Positions 13,880 through 20,526 of a stretch of DNA of 30,103 nt are shown in pieces. A model generated the notes under the pieces. It did no database searches. It had not been told where the DNA came from and saw only the letters and a program-made list of their open reading frames with translations. Position 1 is the stretch's first letter; each line of letters starts with the position of its first letter. Origin of the DNA: CAYTET01 sp964436975 (lineage in GTDB: Bacteria; Bacillota_I; Bacilli_A; Erysipelotrichales; Erysipelotrichaceae); contig CAYTET010000017.1 of NCBI GenBank assembly GCA_964436975.1, forward strand, positions 1 to 30,103. The letters run 5' to 3'. The position numbers and the translations under genes are program-made.

Positions 13880-15037
13880 TCAGTGGCCCCAGTCGGTCAG
13901 AATCTTTTTATACTTCTCTTTAGTCGCCACCGTCAGCGTATCGGTAAACTTCTCATAAGTGATGCCGGTAAAGGCCGGGTCAGTCACATAGGGAGCATAG
14001 CCGTTGGAATAGCAGACCAGCACACATTTAGTGGTGTCAATGCAGTCGATGAAGGAACTGAACAGTTCGTTGGGCGCAAACAGCAGCCTGACGATGCCTA
14101 AATCCAGGTAAGACAGGGTGGCTGACTGGACCAGTTTTTCGGGATGGCCGGCCAGCTTTTGGCGCTCCTGCTGTCCGACTTTGATGGTCTCAAGCTCCCG
14201 CGGCGCCAGATTGGCCGGCAGATTGGAAGTGTCAATCGGCTCAAAGGAATGCTCAAAAGGCAGGACCGTTTTGCCAAAGCCTAAAGCCAGCGGCTCTTTA
14301 GCGGTGTCCTGGTTGCGCAGGGTGATAATTTCATCTTTCAGCCGGTCGCCCAGAATCATTACCGCATCATAGTTCTGGAAAGGCCGGGTAAAGCGGGTGG
14401 AGATGTCACCATCAGCCCCCTGCATGAAAGTGAAGAATTCACCATTATAGGCTTCTGTCAGCTGCTGGCAGACATAGCCGGGATACTCGCCGGAAAACCA
14501 GGGCGTGTCACCGTTCTGGATAGTGGGATGGCAGTTATGGACAATCAGGGTGGCCAGCCGGTCATCGTGATGCCACATGGTAATCAGATCCAGGAAAATA
14601 TTCTTGGTCGGATGTGACGAAATCCGCGATGAGCCGACCTTATCACAATAGACATGCTGGTGGGAAACAGCAATCTGGTCATATTCCTGCCACTGCAGGG
14701 CTTCAAAGCCGGCCTTAAACTGTCTAATCAGCTGGGCTGCATAGGTTTCATTGCGCGGATCGCCGGCAAAATGGGTATGGGTGGCGCTGACAATGACATC
14801 ACAGTCCGTCCCGTATTTTTCTTTAGCCCAGCTGTCCAGATCCTGGGTCAGCAGCGGCGGCTGGCCGATGCTGTCCACTGACAGCAGAAACACTTTCCGC
14901 TGGCCGTCATCAAGACCGATCAGACGGGCATAAAGATGATCATGCACTAAAGAAACGGGATTGACCTGCTGGGAAAAACCGGCCTGGCGGACCGGCTGCT
15001 CAGGATCAATGATAAAACGTGTTGATGCCAGTTTCAT
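13880..15037 (-). CDS. Neutral/alkaline ceramidase-like hydrolase, short form
   Basis: 385 aa. It resembles the N-terminal catalytic domain of neutral/alkaline non-lysosomal ceramidases, zinc amidases. The metal site pattern is visible: SATHTHFAGDP with H87 and H89, VHNCHPT with H170, and GADGDIS at about 207-213, where ceramidases have GD[VI]SPN. The usual TSTHTHSGP and SPN are altered (THFAGDP, STR). It lacks the C-terminal immunoglobulin-like domain of classical ceramidases and has no signal peptide, so it likely works inside the cell on a soluble amide or sugar conjugate rather than a membrane lipid. The ribosome site GGAG lies 8 bases before the ATG. It is divergent from murQ. Confidence 0.75.
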   Translation of the reverse strand: MKLASTRFIIDPEQPVRQAGFSQQVNPVSLVHDHLYARLIGLDDGQRKVFLLSVDSIGQPPLLTQDLDSWAKEKYGTDCDVIVSATHTHFAGDPRNETYAAQLIRQFKAGFEALQWQEYDQIAVSHQHVYCDKVGSSRISSHPTKNIFLDLITMWHHDDRLATLIVHNCHPTIQNGDTPWFSGEYPGYVCQQLTEAYNGEFFTFMQGADGDISTRFTRPFQNYDAVMILGDRLKDEIITLRNQDTAKEPLALGFGKTVLPFEHSFEPIDTSNLPANLAPRELETIKVGQQERQKLAGHPEKLVQSATLSYLDLGIVRLLFAPNELFSSFIDCIDTTKCVLVCYSNGYAPYVTDPAFTGITYEKFTDTLTVATKEKYKKILTDWGH

Positions 15038-15073
15038 TTTTTTTACTCCTTTATCTGGGTATTTTCTTTTGAT

Positions 15074-15102
15074 ATGATAATCTTTCTTTTCCGAATTGAC
15101 AA
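15074..15102 (-). promoter_or_regulatory. Promoter of the ceramidase-like gene
   Basis: On the minus strand TTGTCA (15097-15102), a 17-base spacer and TATCAT (15074-15079). The -35 overlaps the murQ promoter region, so the two divergent promoters probably compete. Confidence 0.7.
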
Positions 15103-15111
15103 TTGTATGTA

Positions 15112-15117
15112 TATAAT
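15112..15117 (+). promoter_or_regulatory. -10 element of the murQ promoter
   Basis: TATAAT 23 bases before the murQ start codon. The TTGACA at 15096-15101 is only 10 bases away and cannot be its -35, so the true -35 is unclear. Confidence 0.5.
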
Positions 15118-15139
15118 GACAGCAGGAGGATTTAACAAT

Positions 15140-16042
15140 ATGTCTGTCGATTTATCCAAGCTTGTTACGGAATCCCGCAATCCGGCTTCTTCAGATCTCG
15201 ATGAAATGAGCCCCTTGCAGATTGTCCGGCTGATGAACAATGAAGATAATAATGTCGTCAAAGGCATTTCAGAGGTGCTGCCCCAGATTGCCCAGTGCAT
15301 CCAGTGGTGCGCTGATGCCTACAATAAAAAGGGCCGCATCATTTATATGGGCGCCGGAACTTCCGGCCGGCTGGGCCTGATGGATGCCGTGGAATGTCCG
15401 CCGACTTTCGGTCTGAAGCCGGAAGAGGTCGTCGGTCTTTTGGCGGGCGGACCGGGGGCTTTCATCAAGGCGGCCGAAGGCACCGAGGACCGCACTGAAT
15501 TAGGCGAGTCTGACTTAAAGGATCTCAATCTTACGGCCAGCGATATTGTCATCGGCATTGCGGCCAGCGGCCGGACCCCCTATGTCATCGGCGGTCTGCA
15601 GTATGCCAATTCAATCGGCTGTAAAACCGTGGCCATTGCCACCAATAAGAACTCCAAGATCGGTTCCATTGCCCAGCTGGCCATCGAACCGGTCTGCGGA
15701 CCGGAGGTTCTGACCGGCTCCACCCGCCTAAAAAGCGGCACAGCCCAGAAGATGGTCTTGAACATGATTTCCACCGGCACCATGATTACCGTCGGCAAGG
15801 TTTACCAGAACCTGATGGTTGACGTTCTGCAGACCAACGAGAAGCTGGTAGCCCGGGCCCAGAACATCATCATGGAGGCGACAGGCTGCGACCGGCCTAC
15901 CGCCGAAAAAGCACGGACCGCCTGCAGCGGACACGTCAAGACGGCTATCGTAATGATTCTGGCCGACTGCGATGTTGACCAGGCAACCCGCCGGCTGGCC
16001 AAAGCCAACGGCTTTGTCCGGGCAGCTCTCAAACAGGATTAA
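15140..16042 (+). CDS. murQ: MurQ, N-acetylmuramic acid 6-phosphate etherase
   Basis: 300 aa from the ATG at 15140, which follows AGGAGG; the upstream in-frame ATG (15074) lies before the -10 and is rejected. MurQ removes the lactyl ether of MurNAc-6-phosphate to give GlcNAc-6-phosphate, a step in recycling or scavenging peptidoglycan. A SIS domain spans about 55-220 with MGAGTSGRLGLMDAVECPPTFG. Catalytic candidates E85 and E116 keep the 31-residue spacing of the E. coli pair. Family blocks IAASGRTPYVIG, GPEVLTGSTRLKSGTAQK and the C-terminal helical region ATGCDRPTAEKA are present. It is a single-gene unit, convergent with the four-SIS operon and sharing its terminator. No MurNAc-specific IIC is seen. 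Confidence 0.97.
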   Translation: MSVDLSKLVTESRNPASSDLDEMSPLQIVRLMNNEDNNVVKGISEVLPQIAQCIQWCADAYNKKGRIIYMGAGTSGRLGLMDAVECPPTFGLKPEEVVGLLAGGPGAFIKAAEGTEDRTELGESDLKDLNLTASDIVIGIAASGRTPYVIGGLQYANSIGCKTVAIATNKNSKIGSIAQLAIEPVCGPEVLTGSTRLKSGTAQKMVLNMISTGTMITVGKVYQNLMVDVLQTNEKLVARAQNIIMEATGCDRPTAEKARTACSGHVKTAIVMILADCDVDQATRRLAKANGFVRAALKQD

Positions 16043-16053
16043 CCCATTAGAAA

Positions 16054-16082
16054 ACCGGCTCGACAGCCGGCTTTCTTTTTTT
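16054..16082. terminator. Bidirectional terminator between murQ and the SIS operon
   Basis: CCGGCT-cgac-AGCCGG with TTTCTTTTTT on the plus side and TTTTCT on the minus side, between convergent genes. Confidence 0.85.
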
Positions 16083-16830
16083 ACAGATTGCGGATCCGGT
16101 AAAAATACTTGTCGACCAATTGGTCATTATGCTTGGCGCAGTTTTCATCCATAAACGCCAGATGGCCGTTATACCAGACATCCGGCTGCTGCCCCCGTCT
16201 GACCAGAATATCGACCATTTCCGTCAGGATGGCGTTTTGAATATAGATGGCCGGAATCGTGGAGGTGGAGCCGACTTTCATCGGAAAGTTTTCAACGGTC
16301 ACCGCCGCATCGCCGATCGGCGAGCAGTTGTCGATGACGACATCGGCGACATCCTTCAGCTTGATGCCGTCTCTATGCTTGGTTTTCAGCCAGTCCGAGT
16401 ATTCAACAGCGGTAATGGCAATGACCGGCACGCCTTTCTTTTTGGCCTCGACAGCGGCATCCACCGGGGCAATATTGTTGCCGGAATTAGAGATCACAAT
16501 CAGGGCATCATTGGGCGTCAGGCGGTGGTAGTCAATAACTTCCGTACCGATGCCATAGGTGTTTTCAATTACATATGACTTGGTTATTTCCGTGGTGCCG
16601 GTGGCACTGGGCTCTAAAAGCGGGCAGTAATTAGCCGGACTGGCCGCCCGCCAGAAGGCATCGTCGGTTACCAGATGGGAATGGCCGGTGCCAAATCCGT
16701 AGATGATGCCGCCCTTTGCCGTGGCATCCGCCAGCAGACCGGCCGCTTTTTCGATATTGGCCCCCTGGGTCTCATAGACTTTTTTAACTACTTCTTCCAT
16801 AACAGAAAAATACTGCTGCCAGCTTTTCAT
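16081..16830 (-). CDS. SIS-domain phosphosugar-binding protein A (UPF0309-like)
   Basis: 249 aa, a single SIS (sugar isomerase) domain after a 25-residue N-terminal helix. Family marks are GFGTGHSH (GTGHS at 47-51), ISNSGNN in the middle and DNCSPIGDAAV at about 170. The pattern matches the UPF0309/COG4821 type, which binds phosphosugars; the reaction is undefined. It is the last gene of a four-paralog operon, 52 bases after SIS-B. An intrinsic terminator-like hairpin in that gap may lower its expression. The ribosome site is GAAAGGAG. It ends in YFYRIRNL, the position of the YxGRI tail found in the paralogs. Confidence 0.9.
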   Translation of the reverse strand: MKSWQQYFSVMEEVVKKVYETQGANIEKAAGLLADATAKGGIIYGFGTGHSHLVTDDAFWRAASPANYCPLLEPSATGTTEITKSYVIENTYGIGTEVIDYHRLTPNDALIVISNSGNNIAPVDAAVEAKKKGVPVIAITAVEYSDWLKTKHRDGIKLKDVADVVIDNCSPIGDAAVTVENFPMKVGSTSTIPAIYIQNAILTEMVDILVRRGQQPDVWYNGHLAFMDENCAKHNDQLVDKYFYRIRNL

Positions 16831-16842
16831 CAGCGGCTCCTT

Positions 16843-16872
16843 TCAAAAACGGGCCGGCATGAGCCGGTCCGC
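16843..16872 (-). terminator. Internal terminator/attenuator in the SIS operon
   Basis: On the minus strand CGGACCGGC-TCAT-GCCGGCCCG (9-bp stem, one wobble pair) is followed by TTTTTG and then the SIS-A ribosome site. It is likely to end part of the transcripts before SIS-A. Confidence 0.7.
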
Positions 16873-16882
16873 TGTTTTATTA

Positions 16883-17608
16883 TCAATAGAAGAATTTAAT
16901 CCGGCCGACATAGCGGGCATAGATAGCATCGTTATTGTAGCCGTCAACATTCTGTGACTGGAAAACATACGGCCGGAAGCCCTTGGCCATGCAGATCTTG
17001 ATCGCCTCGGTAACCGCGGTATCCAGGATAAACATGGAGGCAATGGAAGTGCCGGCGCCGGTCTTGATGCCGCCGATATCCATCAGCGCATCCCCGGAAG
17101 GCACGCAGTTGTCAATGACGCAGTCGGCACATTCATAAAGCTTCTTGCCGGAAGGATGGCGGGAAGTTGTCGCCATCGACTGCTGCAGACAGGTCACGGC
17201 TACGGTGTAGATGCCCTCTTTCTGGCAGCGCAGAGCCATTTCCACCGGCACGGAGTTGCGGCCGGAATTGGAAGTGATGACCACGATATCACCCTTGGTG
17301 ATGTTGTAGTTTTCATAGATGATATCCGCCAGACCCGGCAGTCTTTCAATTTTGGAAGAGCGGATGGCACCGCATTCGGTAATGGCATCCGGATCCAGCA
17401 TGGCATCCACATTGCCCAAACCGCCGGCCCGGGCAAACAGCTCAATGCCCATCATGTGGGAATGGCCGGTGCCGAACATATGGATGATATGATCATTCAT
17501 CATATTCTCCGCAAACTTTTCCGACAGCAGCTTGATCTTGTCTTTCTGGGTGTCGTTGATCTTCTGCAGAACATCGACCATCTTGGTCATATATTCAAAA
17601 TCGTACAT
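16883..17608 (-). CDS. SIS-domain phosphosugar-binding protein B
   Basis: 241 aa, single SIS domain. The sugar-phosphate loop MFGTGHSH is at 44-51, TSNSGRNS is in the middle, and TSRHPSGKKLYECADCVIDNCVPSGDALMDIGG has the long family block (HPSGK...DNC.P.GDA). It ends RYVGRIKFFY. The function is presumably binding or isomerising a phosphorylated sugar; the substrate is unknown. It starts 5 bases after the SIS-C stop, and GGGAGG lies in the SIS-C C-terminal codons. A GGATATAATATCC palindrome sits between the ribosome site and the ATG. It is closest in motif detail to SIS-C. Confidence 0.9.
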   Translation of the reverse strand: MYDFEYMTKMVDVLQKINDTQKDKIKLLSEKFAENMMNDHIIHMFGTGHSHMMGIELFARAGGLGNVDAMLDPDAITECGAIRSSKIERLPGLADIIYENYNITKGDIVVITSNSGRNSVPVEMALRCQKEGIYTVAVTCLQQSMATTSRHPSGKKLYECADCVIDNCVPSGDALMDIGGIKTGAGTSIASMFILDTAVTEAIKICMAKGFRPYVFQSQNVDGYNNDAIYARYVGRIKFFY

Positions 17609-17613
17609 GGATA

Positions 17614-18375
17614 TTATATCCTCCCTTTGTATTTTTCCAGCAGCTGCTGGTTATGCTGCTGATAGTCAGGCTGACTGTCGTCCCACAGCAGCGGAACGGC
17701 ATGCCCTTCAGCAGTCATGATCTGGGCAATATCGTAAACCAGACTCTGGGCAATGAAAGCCCCGGTAATGGAAGAAACCGAGCAGACCTTTTCCGGATTG
17801 CCGGTTTCCAGCAGTGCATCGCCCTTCGGCCCGCAGTTGTCAATAACCACATCGCCGAACTCATACAGATGCTTGCCGGACGGATGCCGGCTGGCCTCCG
17901 TGGAGGTATGCTGCCAGGAAGTGATGACAATCACCTTGTGGTTGTTCTGCCGGGCGGTAATGGCCATGTCAATGACCAGACCGTTGATGCCGGAATTGGA
18001 AATGATGATGAAGACATCCGCCGGCCGGACATCATACAGGGCATACAACTTGTCGGCCATATGGGGCCGTCTTTCAAAAATATCATCCGGATTCTTGAAA
18101 TCCTTCAGGGTGACCATGCCTTTTAAGACAAAGTCAGCCGTGTCGATATGATGAACCGGCACCAATGAACCGGGCCGGCCGGTCATCTCCATGCCAAAGC
18201 CGATGGAATGGCCGGAGCCGAAGACGTGAATGACACCGTCATTGGCGATGGCGTCCGCACAGATGCGGGCTGCCTTTTCAATATTTTCGTGTTCCTTCTG
18301 GTATAAGGTGTCCGTCAGATCGATCAGGGCATCATAGAAGGTATCCATTGTGATCTGGGCCATCAGGCATTCCAC
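17614..18375 (-). CDS. SIS-domain phosphosugar-binding protein C
   Basis: 253 aa from the ATG at 18375. The ATG at 18363 (249 aa), which overlaps the SIS-D stop as TGATG and has GGTGG 8 bases upstream, is an equally good start. Single SIS domain: VFGSGHS at 51-57, ISNSGING, then ASRHPSGKHLYEFGDVVIDNCGPKGDALLETGN. It ends LLEKYKGRI. After the sugar-phosphate loop it has an extra region (EMTGRPGSLVPVHHIDTADF) that is matched in SIS-D but not in A or B, so C and D seem sister copies. It is translationally coupled to SIS-D. Confidence 0.9.
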   Translation of the reverse strand: MECLMAQITMDTFYDALIDLTDTLYQKEHENIEKAARICADAIANDGVIHVFGSGHSIGFGMEMTGRPGSLVPVHHIDTADFVLKGMVTLKDFKNPDDIFERRPHMADKLYALYDVRPADVFIIISNSGINGLVIDMAITARQNNHKVIVITSWQHTSTEASRHPSGKHLYEFGDVVIDNCGPKGDALLETGNPEKVCSVSSITGAFIAQSLVYDIAQIMTAEGHAVPLLWDDSQPDYQQHNQQLLEKYKGRI

Positions 18376-19103
18376 CTTCCTAAATACTTATCCGAAATAG
18401 CGCGGTTGTGCACATCCGCGCCGGTAACATTGGCGCTCAGCAGAATCGGACACTGCAGATTGCGGCTGGTAAACCAGTGGTACATTTCTGCCGTCAGCAT
18501 CTGGGCGATGACATTGGCGCACAGCGTCTGCACCGGGCAGATCTTCAGTCCATCGATCTCAACCAGCCCGTCGGGCTGGCCGATGCCGGTGTCAATCAGC
18601 AGATCAGCATAATAGTCAAGCTTATGGCCATCGCCATGCCGACACTTATGGCTGGCCATCCGGCTGGCCGAAACCACCCCGATGACCTTGTGGCCCTTGC
18701 CCTTGGCCAGTTTGGCAACTTCAATGGCCATGGTATCACAGCCGGTATCCGAAGTAACCAGAAACAGATCGGCCGGATCAATGTTATAGACGTCCCACAG
18801 CAGCTGCATGTATTCGACATGACTGTCAAAATCAGGGGCTGCATACTGCTCCGGGCTGATCAGGCCTTTCATCGGCAGGTCTTTGTCCGACCAGCGGTGA
18901 AAAGGCATCAGGCCGCCCGCCCGATAGCCCAATTCCATTGAAAATTCCATATTATGCTTGAAACCGACTAACTGGACAATGCCGTTTGAAGTCATGGTAT
19001 TGCCAATCAGGTCCGCCGCTTTAAGGATGTTGTCCCGCTGGTTTTCTTTAACCTTTGCCAGACAGGCCTTAGCGGCCGTAAAATATTCCCTGCAATCAGC
19101 CAT
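18363..19103 (-). CDS. SIS-domain protein D, divergent in the key motifs
   Basis: 246 aa from the ATG at 19103, which has AAGGAAGGG 8 bases upstream; a TTG at 19133 lies inside the -10 and is rejected. Same length and fold pattern as the other three SIS proteins, but the hallmark residues differ. The loop reads VGFKHN (47-51, GFKHN) instead of GTGHS, the middle motif is TSDTGCD instead of SNSG, and the DNC block is IDTGIGQPDG. Shared features with SIS-C are YRAGGLMPFHRWSDKDLPMKG and the ending KYLGRWNA. It is probably inactive as an isomerase or has a different ligand, and may be the regulatory or assembly partner of the paralogs. It is the first gene of the operon. Confidence 0.85.
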   Translation of the reverse strand: MADCREYFTAAKACLAKVKENQRDNILKAADLIGNTMTSNGIVQLVGFKHNMEFSMELGYRAGGLMPFHRWSDKDLPMKGLISPEQYAAPDFDSHVEYMQLLWDVYNIDPADLFLVTSDTGCDTMAIEVAKLAKGKGHKVIGVVSASRMASHKCRHGDGHKLDYYADLLIDTGIGQPDGLVEIDGLKICPVQTLCANVIAQMLTAEMYHWFTSRNLQCPILLSANVTGADVHNRAISDKYLGRWNA

Positions 19104-19132
19104 TTTTAGTATCCCTTCCTTCAGTATCTCCA

Positions 19133-19141
19133 ATTATAGCA
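19133..19141 (-). promoter_or_regulatory. Promoter of the four-SIS operon
   Basis: On the minus strand TGCTATAAT is a perfect extended -10, giving a leader of about 23 bases before the ATG at 19103. TTCACA about 19 bases upstream is a possible weak -35. Confidence 0.7.
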
Positions 19142-19159
19142 CAGTGTATAACGAGAATG

Positions 19160-19173
19160 TGAAAGCGCTTTGG
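19160..19173. promoter_or_regulatory. Imperfect cre box between divergent promoters
   Basis: TGAAAGCGCTTTGG matches the CcpA cre consensus at all but the last two positions. It lies between the SIS operon promoter and the plus-strand -10 at 19180, so CcpA could act on either side. Confidence 0.5.
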
Positions 19174-19179
19174 TTGGTG

Positions 19180-19185
19180 TATAAT
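19180..19185 (+). promoter_or_regulatory. -10 element for the membrane-protein pair
   Basis: Consensus TATAAT 22 bases before the start codon at 19208. The -35 position (ATGTGA) is weak and adjoins the cre box, so an activator may be needed. Confidence 0.55.
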
Positions 19186-19207
19186 AAGTGACAGCGGAGG
19201 TTTTTCC

Positions 19208-19744
19208 ATGGAACTTATACTCTTAGTCGCTGCTTCCTCGCTGCTGCTGGTCGCTTTCTATTACGCCCAGCACCGCAAATTCACCAAGGCTCTGACGGCT
19301 TACCGGCAGAACAGCACCAAAGTGGTGCTGGAAGACTATACCAAAATCCCCAAGATAATCATGATTATCCTGGTTCTGTTCGGACTGACGGCCTTTATTC
19401 TCGGCCTGGTCAAAAATGATTCCAGCAGCTGGGCGCTGGGGGCCATCATTATGGTGGTTTTTACAACCGAATATTTCAGTTCCAATACCCAGTTTAGGCT
19501 TTATCATGATGACCGCAGTTTCCTGACCCCCGACGGCCCGGCGCTGCTGAGCAATATCAAGGGCTTTGAGATCAACCGGCTGGCCCGCCATATCGGCTTT
19601 GTCAAAGTGCAGTTCTACAACCGGGCGGAAGTCTCGGTCTGCCCGCAGGCCTATCACTGGCTGGATGAGCGGCTGCAGGCGGAAGCCGAAGCCAAAAAAG
19701 AACGCAAACTTGAAAATAAAAACAAGAAAGACAAGAAGAGGTAA
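19208..19744 (+). CDS. Small membrane protein of unknown function (three TM)
   Basis: 178 aa, not assigned to a family. TM segments are at about 2-20, 49-68 and 76-90, then a soluble C-terminal half. That half has alternating hydrophobic and polar stretches (FRLYHDDRSFLTPDG, FVKVQFYNRAEVSVCP), suggestive of a beta-rich PH-like domain, and it ends in a highly charged Lys/Glu tail. This pattern resembles bacterial membrane-PH proteins, but I cannot name the family. Ribosome site GGAGG 7 bases before the ATG. The stop is 6 bases before the next gene, which has a similar layout, so the two are an operon. They are divergent from the four-SIS operon. Confidence 0.8.
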   Translation: MELILLVAASSLLLVAFYYAQHRKFTKALTAYRQNSTKVVLEDYTKIPKIIMIILVLFGLTAFILGLVKNDSSSWALGAIIMVVFTTEYFSSNTQFRLYHDDRSFLTPDGPALLSNIKGFEINRLARHIGFVKVQFYNRAEVSVCPQAYHWLDERLQAEAEAKKERKLENKNKKDKKR

Positions 19745-19750
19745 TAAACC

Positions 19751-20473
19751 ATGCAGCTGCGCATTTACCGTTTACTGAACTTTATATCCCTGCTGATAAT
19801 GCTGCTGACCATTGCCGGGGTTATCTTTATTTTCATCTACCGGACCGCTTTGGCCGCCAGCATGAGCATTGTCATCGTCATCTTTGTTGTCGTGGCGGTG
19901 CTCCTGTTTCTGGCTTTCAAGATGCTGGAGAACAACCTGGATAAAGTAATCATGCAGAAGAAGGCCTATAAAGGCGACATCGTGCTGGCCAACATCACCT
20001 CGGCCCGCTTCCTCAGCGCCATCCGGGATACCAGTTTCAAGACCTACACCCTGTGGGCCATTGCGGTTACCTACTATGACCACGACATGAAGTCCCATGA
20101 AACGACCATTATTGAAAAACTCAATCCCATCTGCAAGTCCATTCCCCACGGCACCATCTACATGACCTATGATCAGAAGCATCCCGACCGCGGCTTAGTC
20201 GTCCAGAATGTCATCATCAGCCATACCCCGTCATTAAAGCCGCTGATTGACCGGTATGAAGCCAATAAGAACATCAAGATCAAATATCTTAACACCCATT
20301 ATGACAGCGGCCTGGTCATCAACACCTTTGAAGAGCAGATGGCCCGCGAAAAAGAATACGAAAAACTGAAACAGGGAATCAAGCCGGCCGAAAAAACGGC
20401 CGCTGACATCGAACCGGTCGATCTGAAGCCGGCTGCCGCAAAGAAGAGTTCCAAAAAGAAAAAGACCCATTAA
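19751..20473 (+). CDS. Two-TM membrane protein of unknown function
   Basis: 240 aa. A hydrophobic hairpin (TM at about 12-31 and 37-57) is followed by a soluble domain of about 170 residues that begins AYKGDIVLANITSARFL and includes WAIAVTYYDHDMKSHETTII and GTIYMTYDQKHPDRGLV. The beta-strand spacing is reminiscent of DUF3592-like domains, but that is only a resemblance. The tail is low-complexity and lysine/alanine-rich (KPAAAKKSSKKKKTH). Its ribosome site AAGAGG overlaps the end of the previous gene. Co-transcribed with that gene, followed by a terminator. Function unknown. Confidence 0.8.
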   Translation: MQLRIYRLLNFISLLIMLLTIAGVIFIFIYRTALAASMSIVIVIFVVVAVLLFLAFKMLENNLDKVIMQKKAYKGDIVLANITSARFLSAIRDTSFKTYTLWAIAVTYYDHDMKSHETTIIEKLNPICKSIPHGTIYMTYDQKHPDRGLVVQNVIISHTPSLKPLIDRYEANKNIKIKYLNTHYDSGLVINTFEEQMAREKEYEKLKQGIKPAEKTAADIEPVDLKPAAAKKSSKKKKTH

Positions 20474-20476
20474 TTA

Positions 20477-20508
20477 AAATGCCCTGCCGCCAGCCGACAG
20501 GGCATTAT
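20477..20508. terminator. Bidirectional terminator before the DUF2804 gene
   Basis: A perfect 9-bp stem, AATGCCCTG (20479-20487) with CAGGGCATT (20498-20506), between convergent genes. Only a weak T-run follows. Confidence 0.75.
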
Positions 20509-20526
20509 TCTATCAGTTATCCGTTA

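Noticed and set aside
15096..15117. TTGACA and TATAAT near murQ as one promoter
   Set aside because: Only 10 bases lie between them, too few for sigma-A recognition.
15074..15139. N-terminal extension of MurQ from the upstream ATG
   Set aside because: It would start before the -10 element; AGGAGG points to the ATG at 15140.
17156..18941. Long plus-strand ORFs (up to 177 aa) opposite the SIS genes
   Set aside because: They mirror the codon bias of the SIS genes and lack ribosome sites and domains.
16081..19103. Four SIS genes as a recent DNA tandem duplication
   Set aside because: No long stretches of nucleotide identity are evident; the proteins are far diverged, so the duplications are old.
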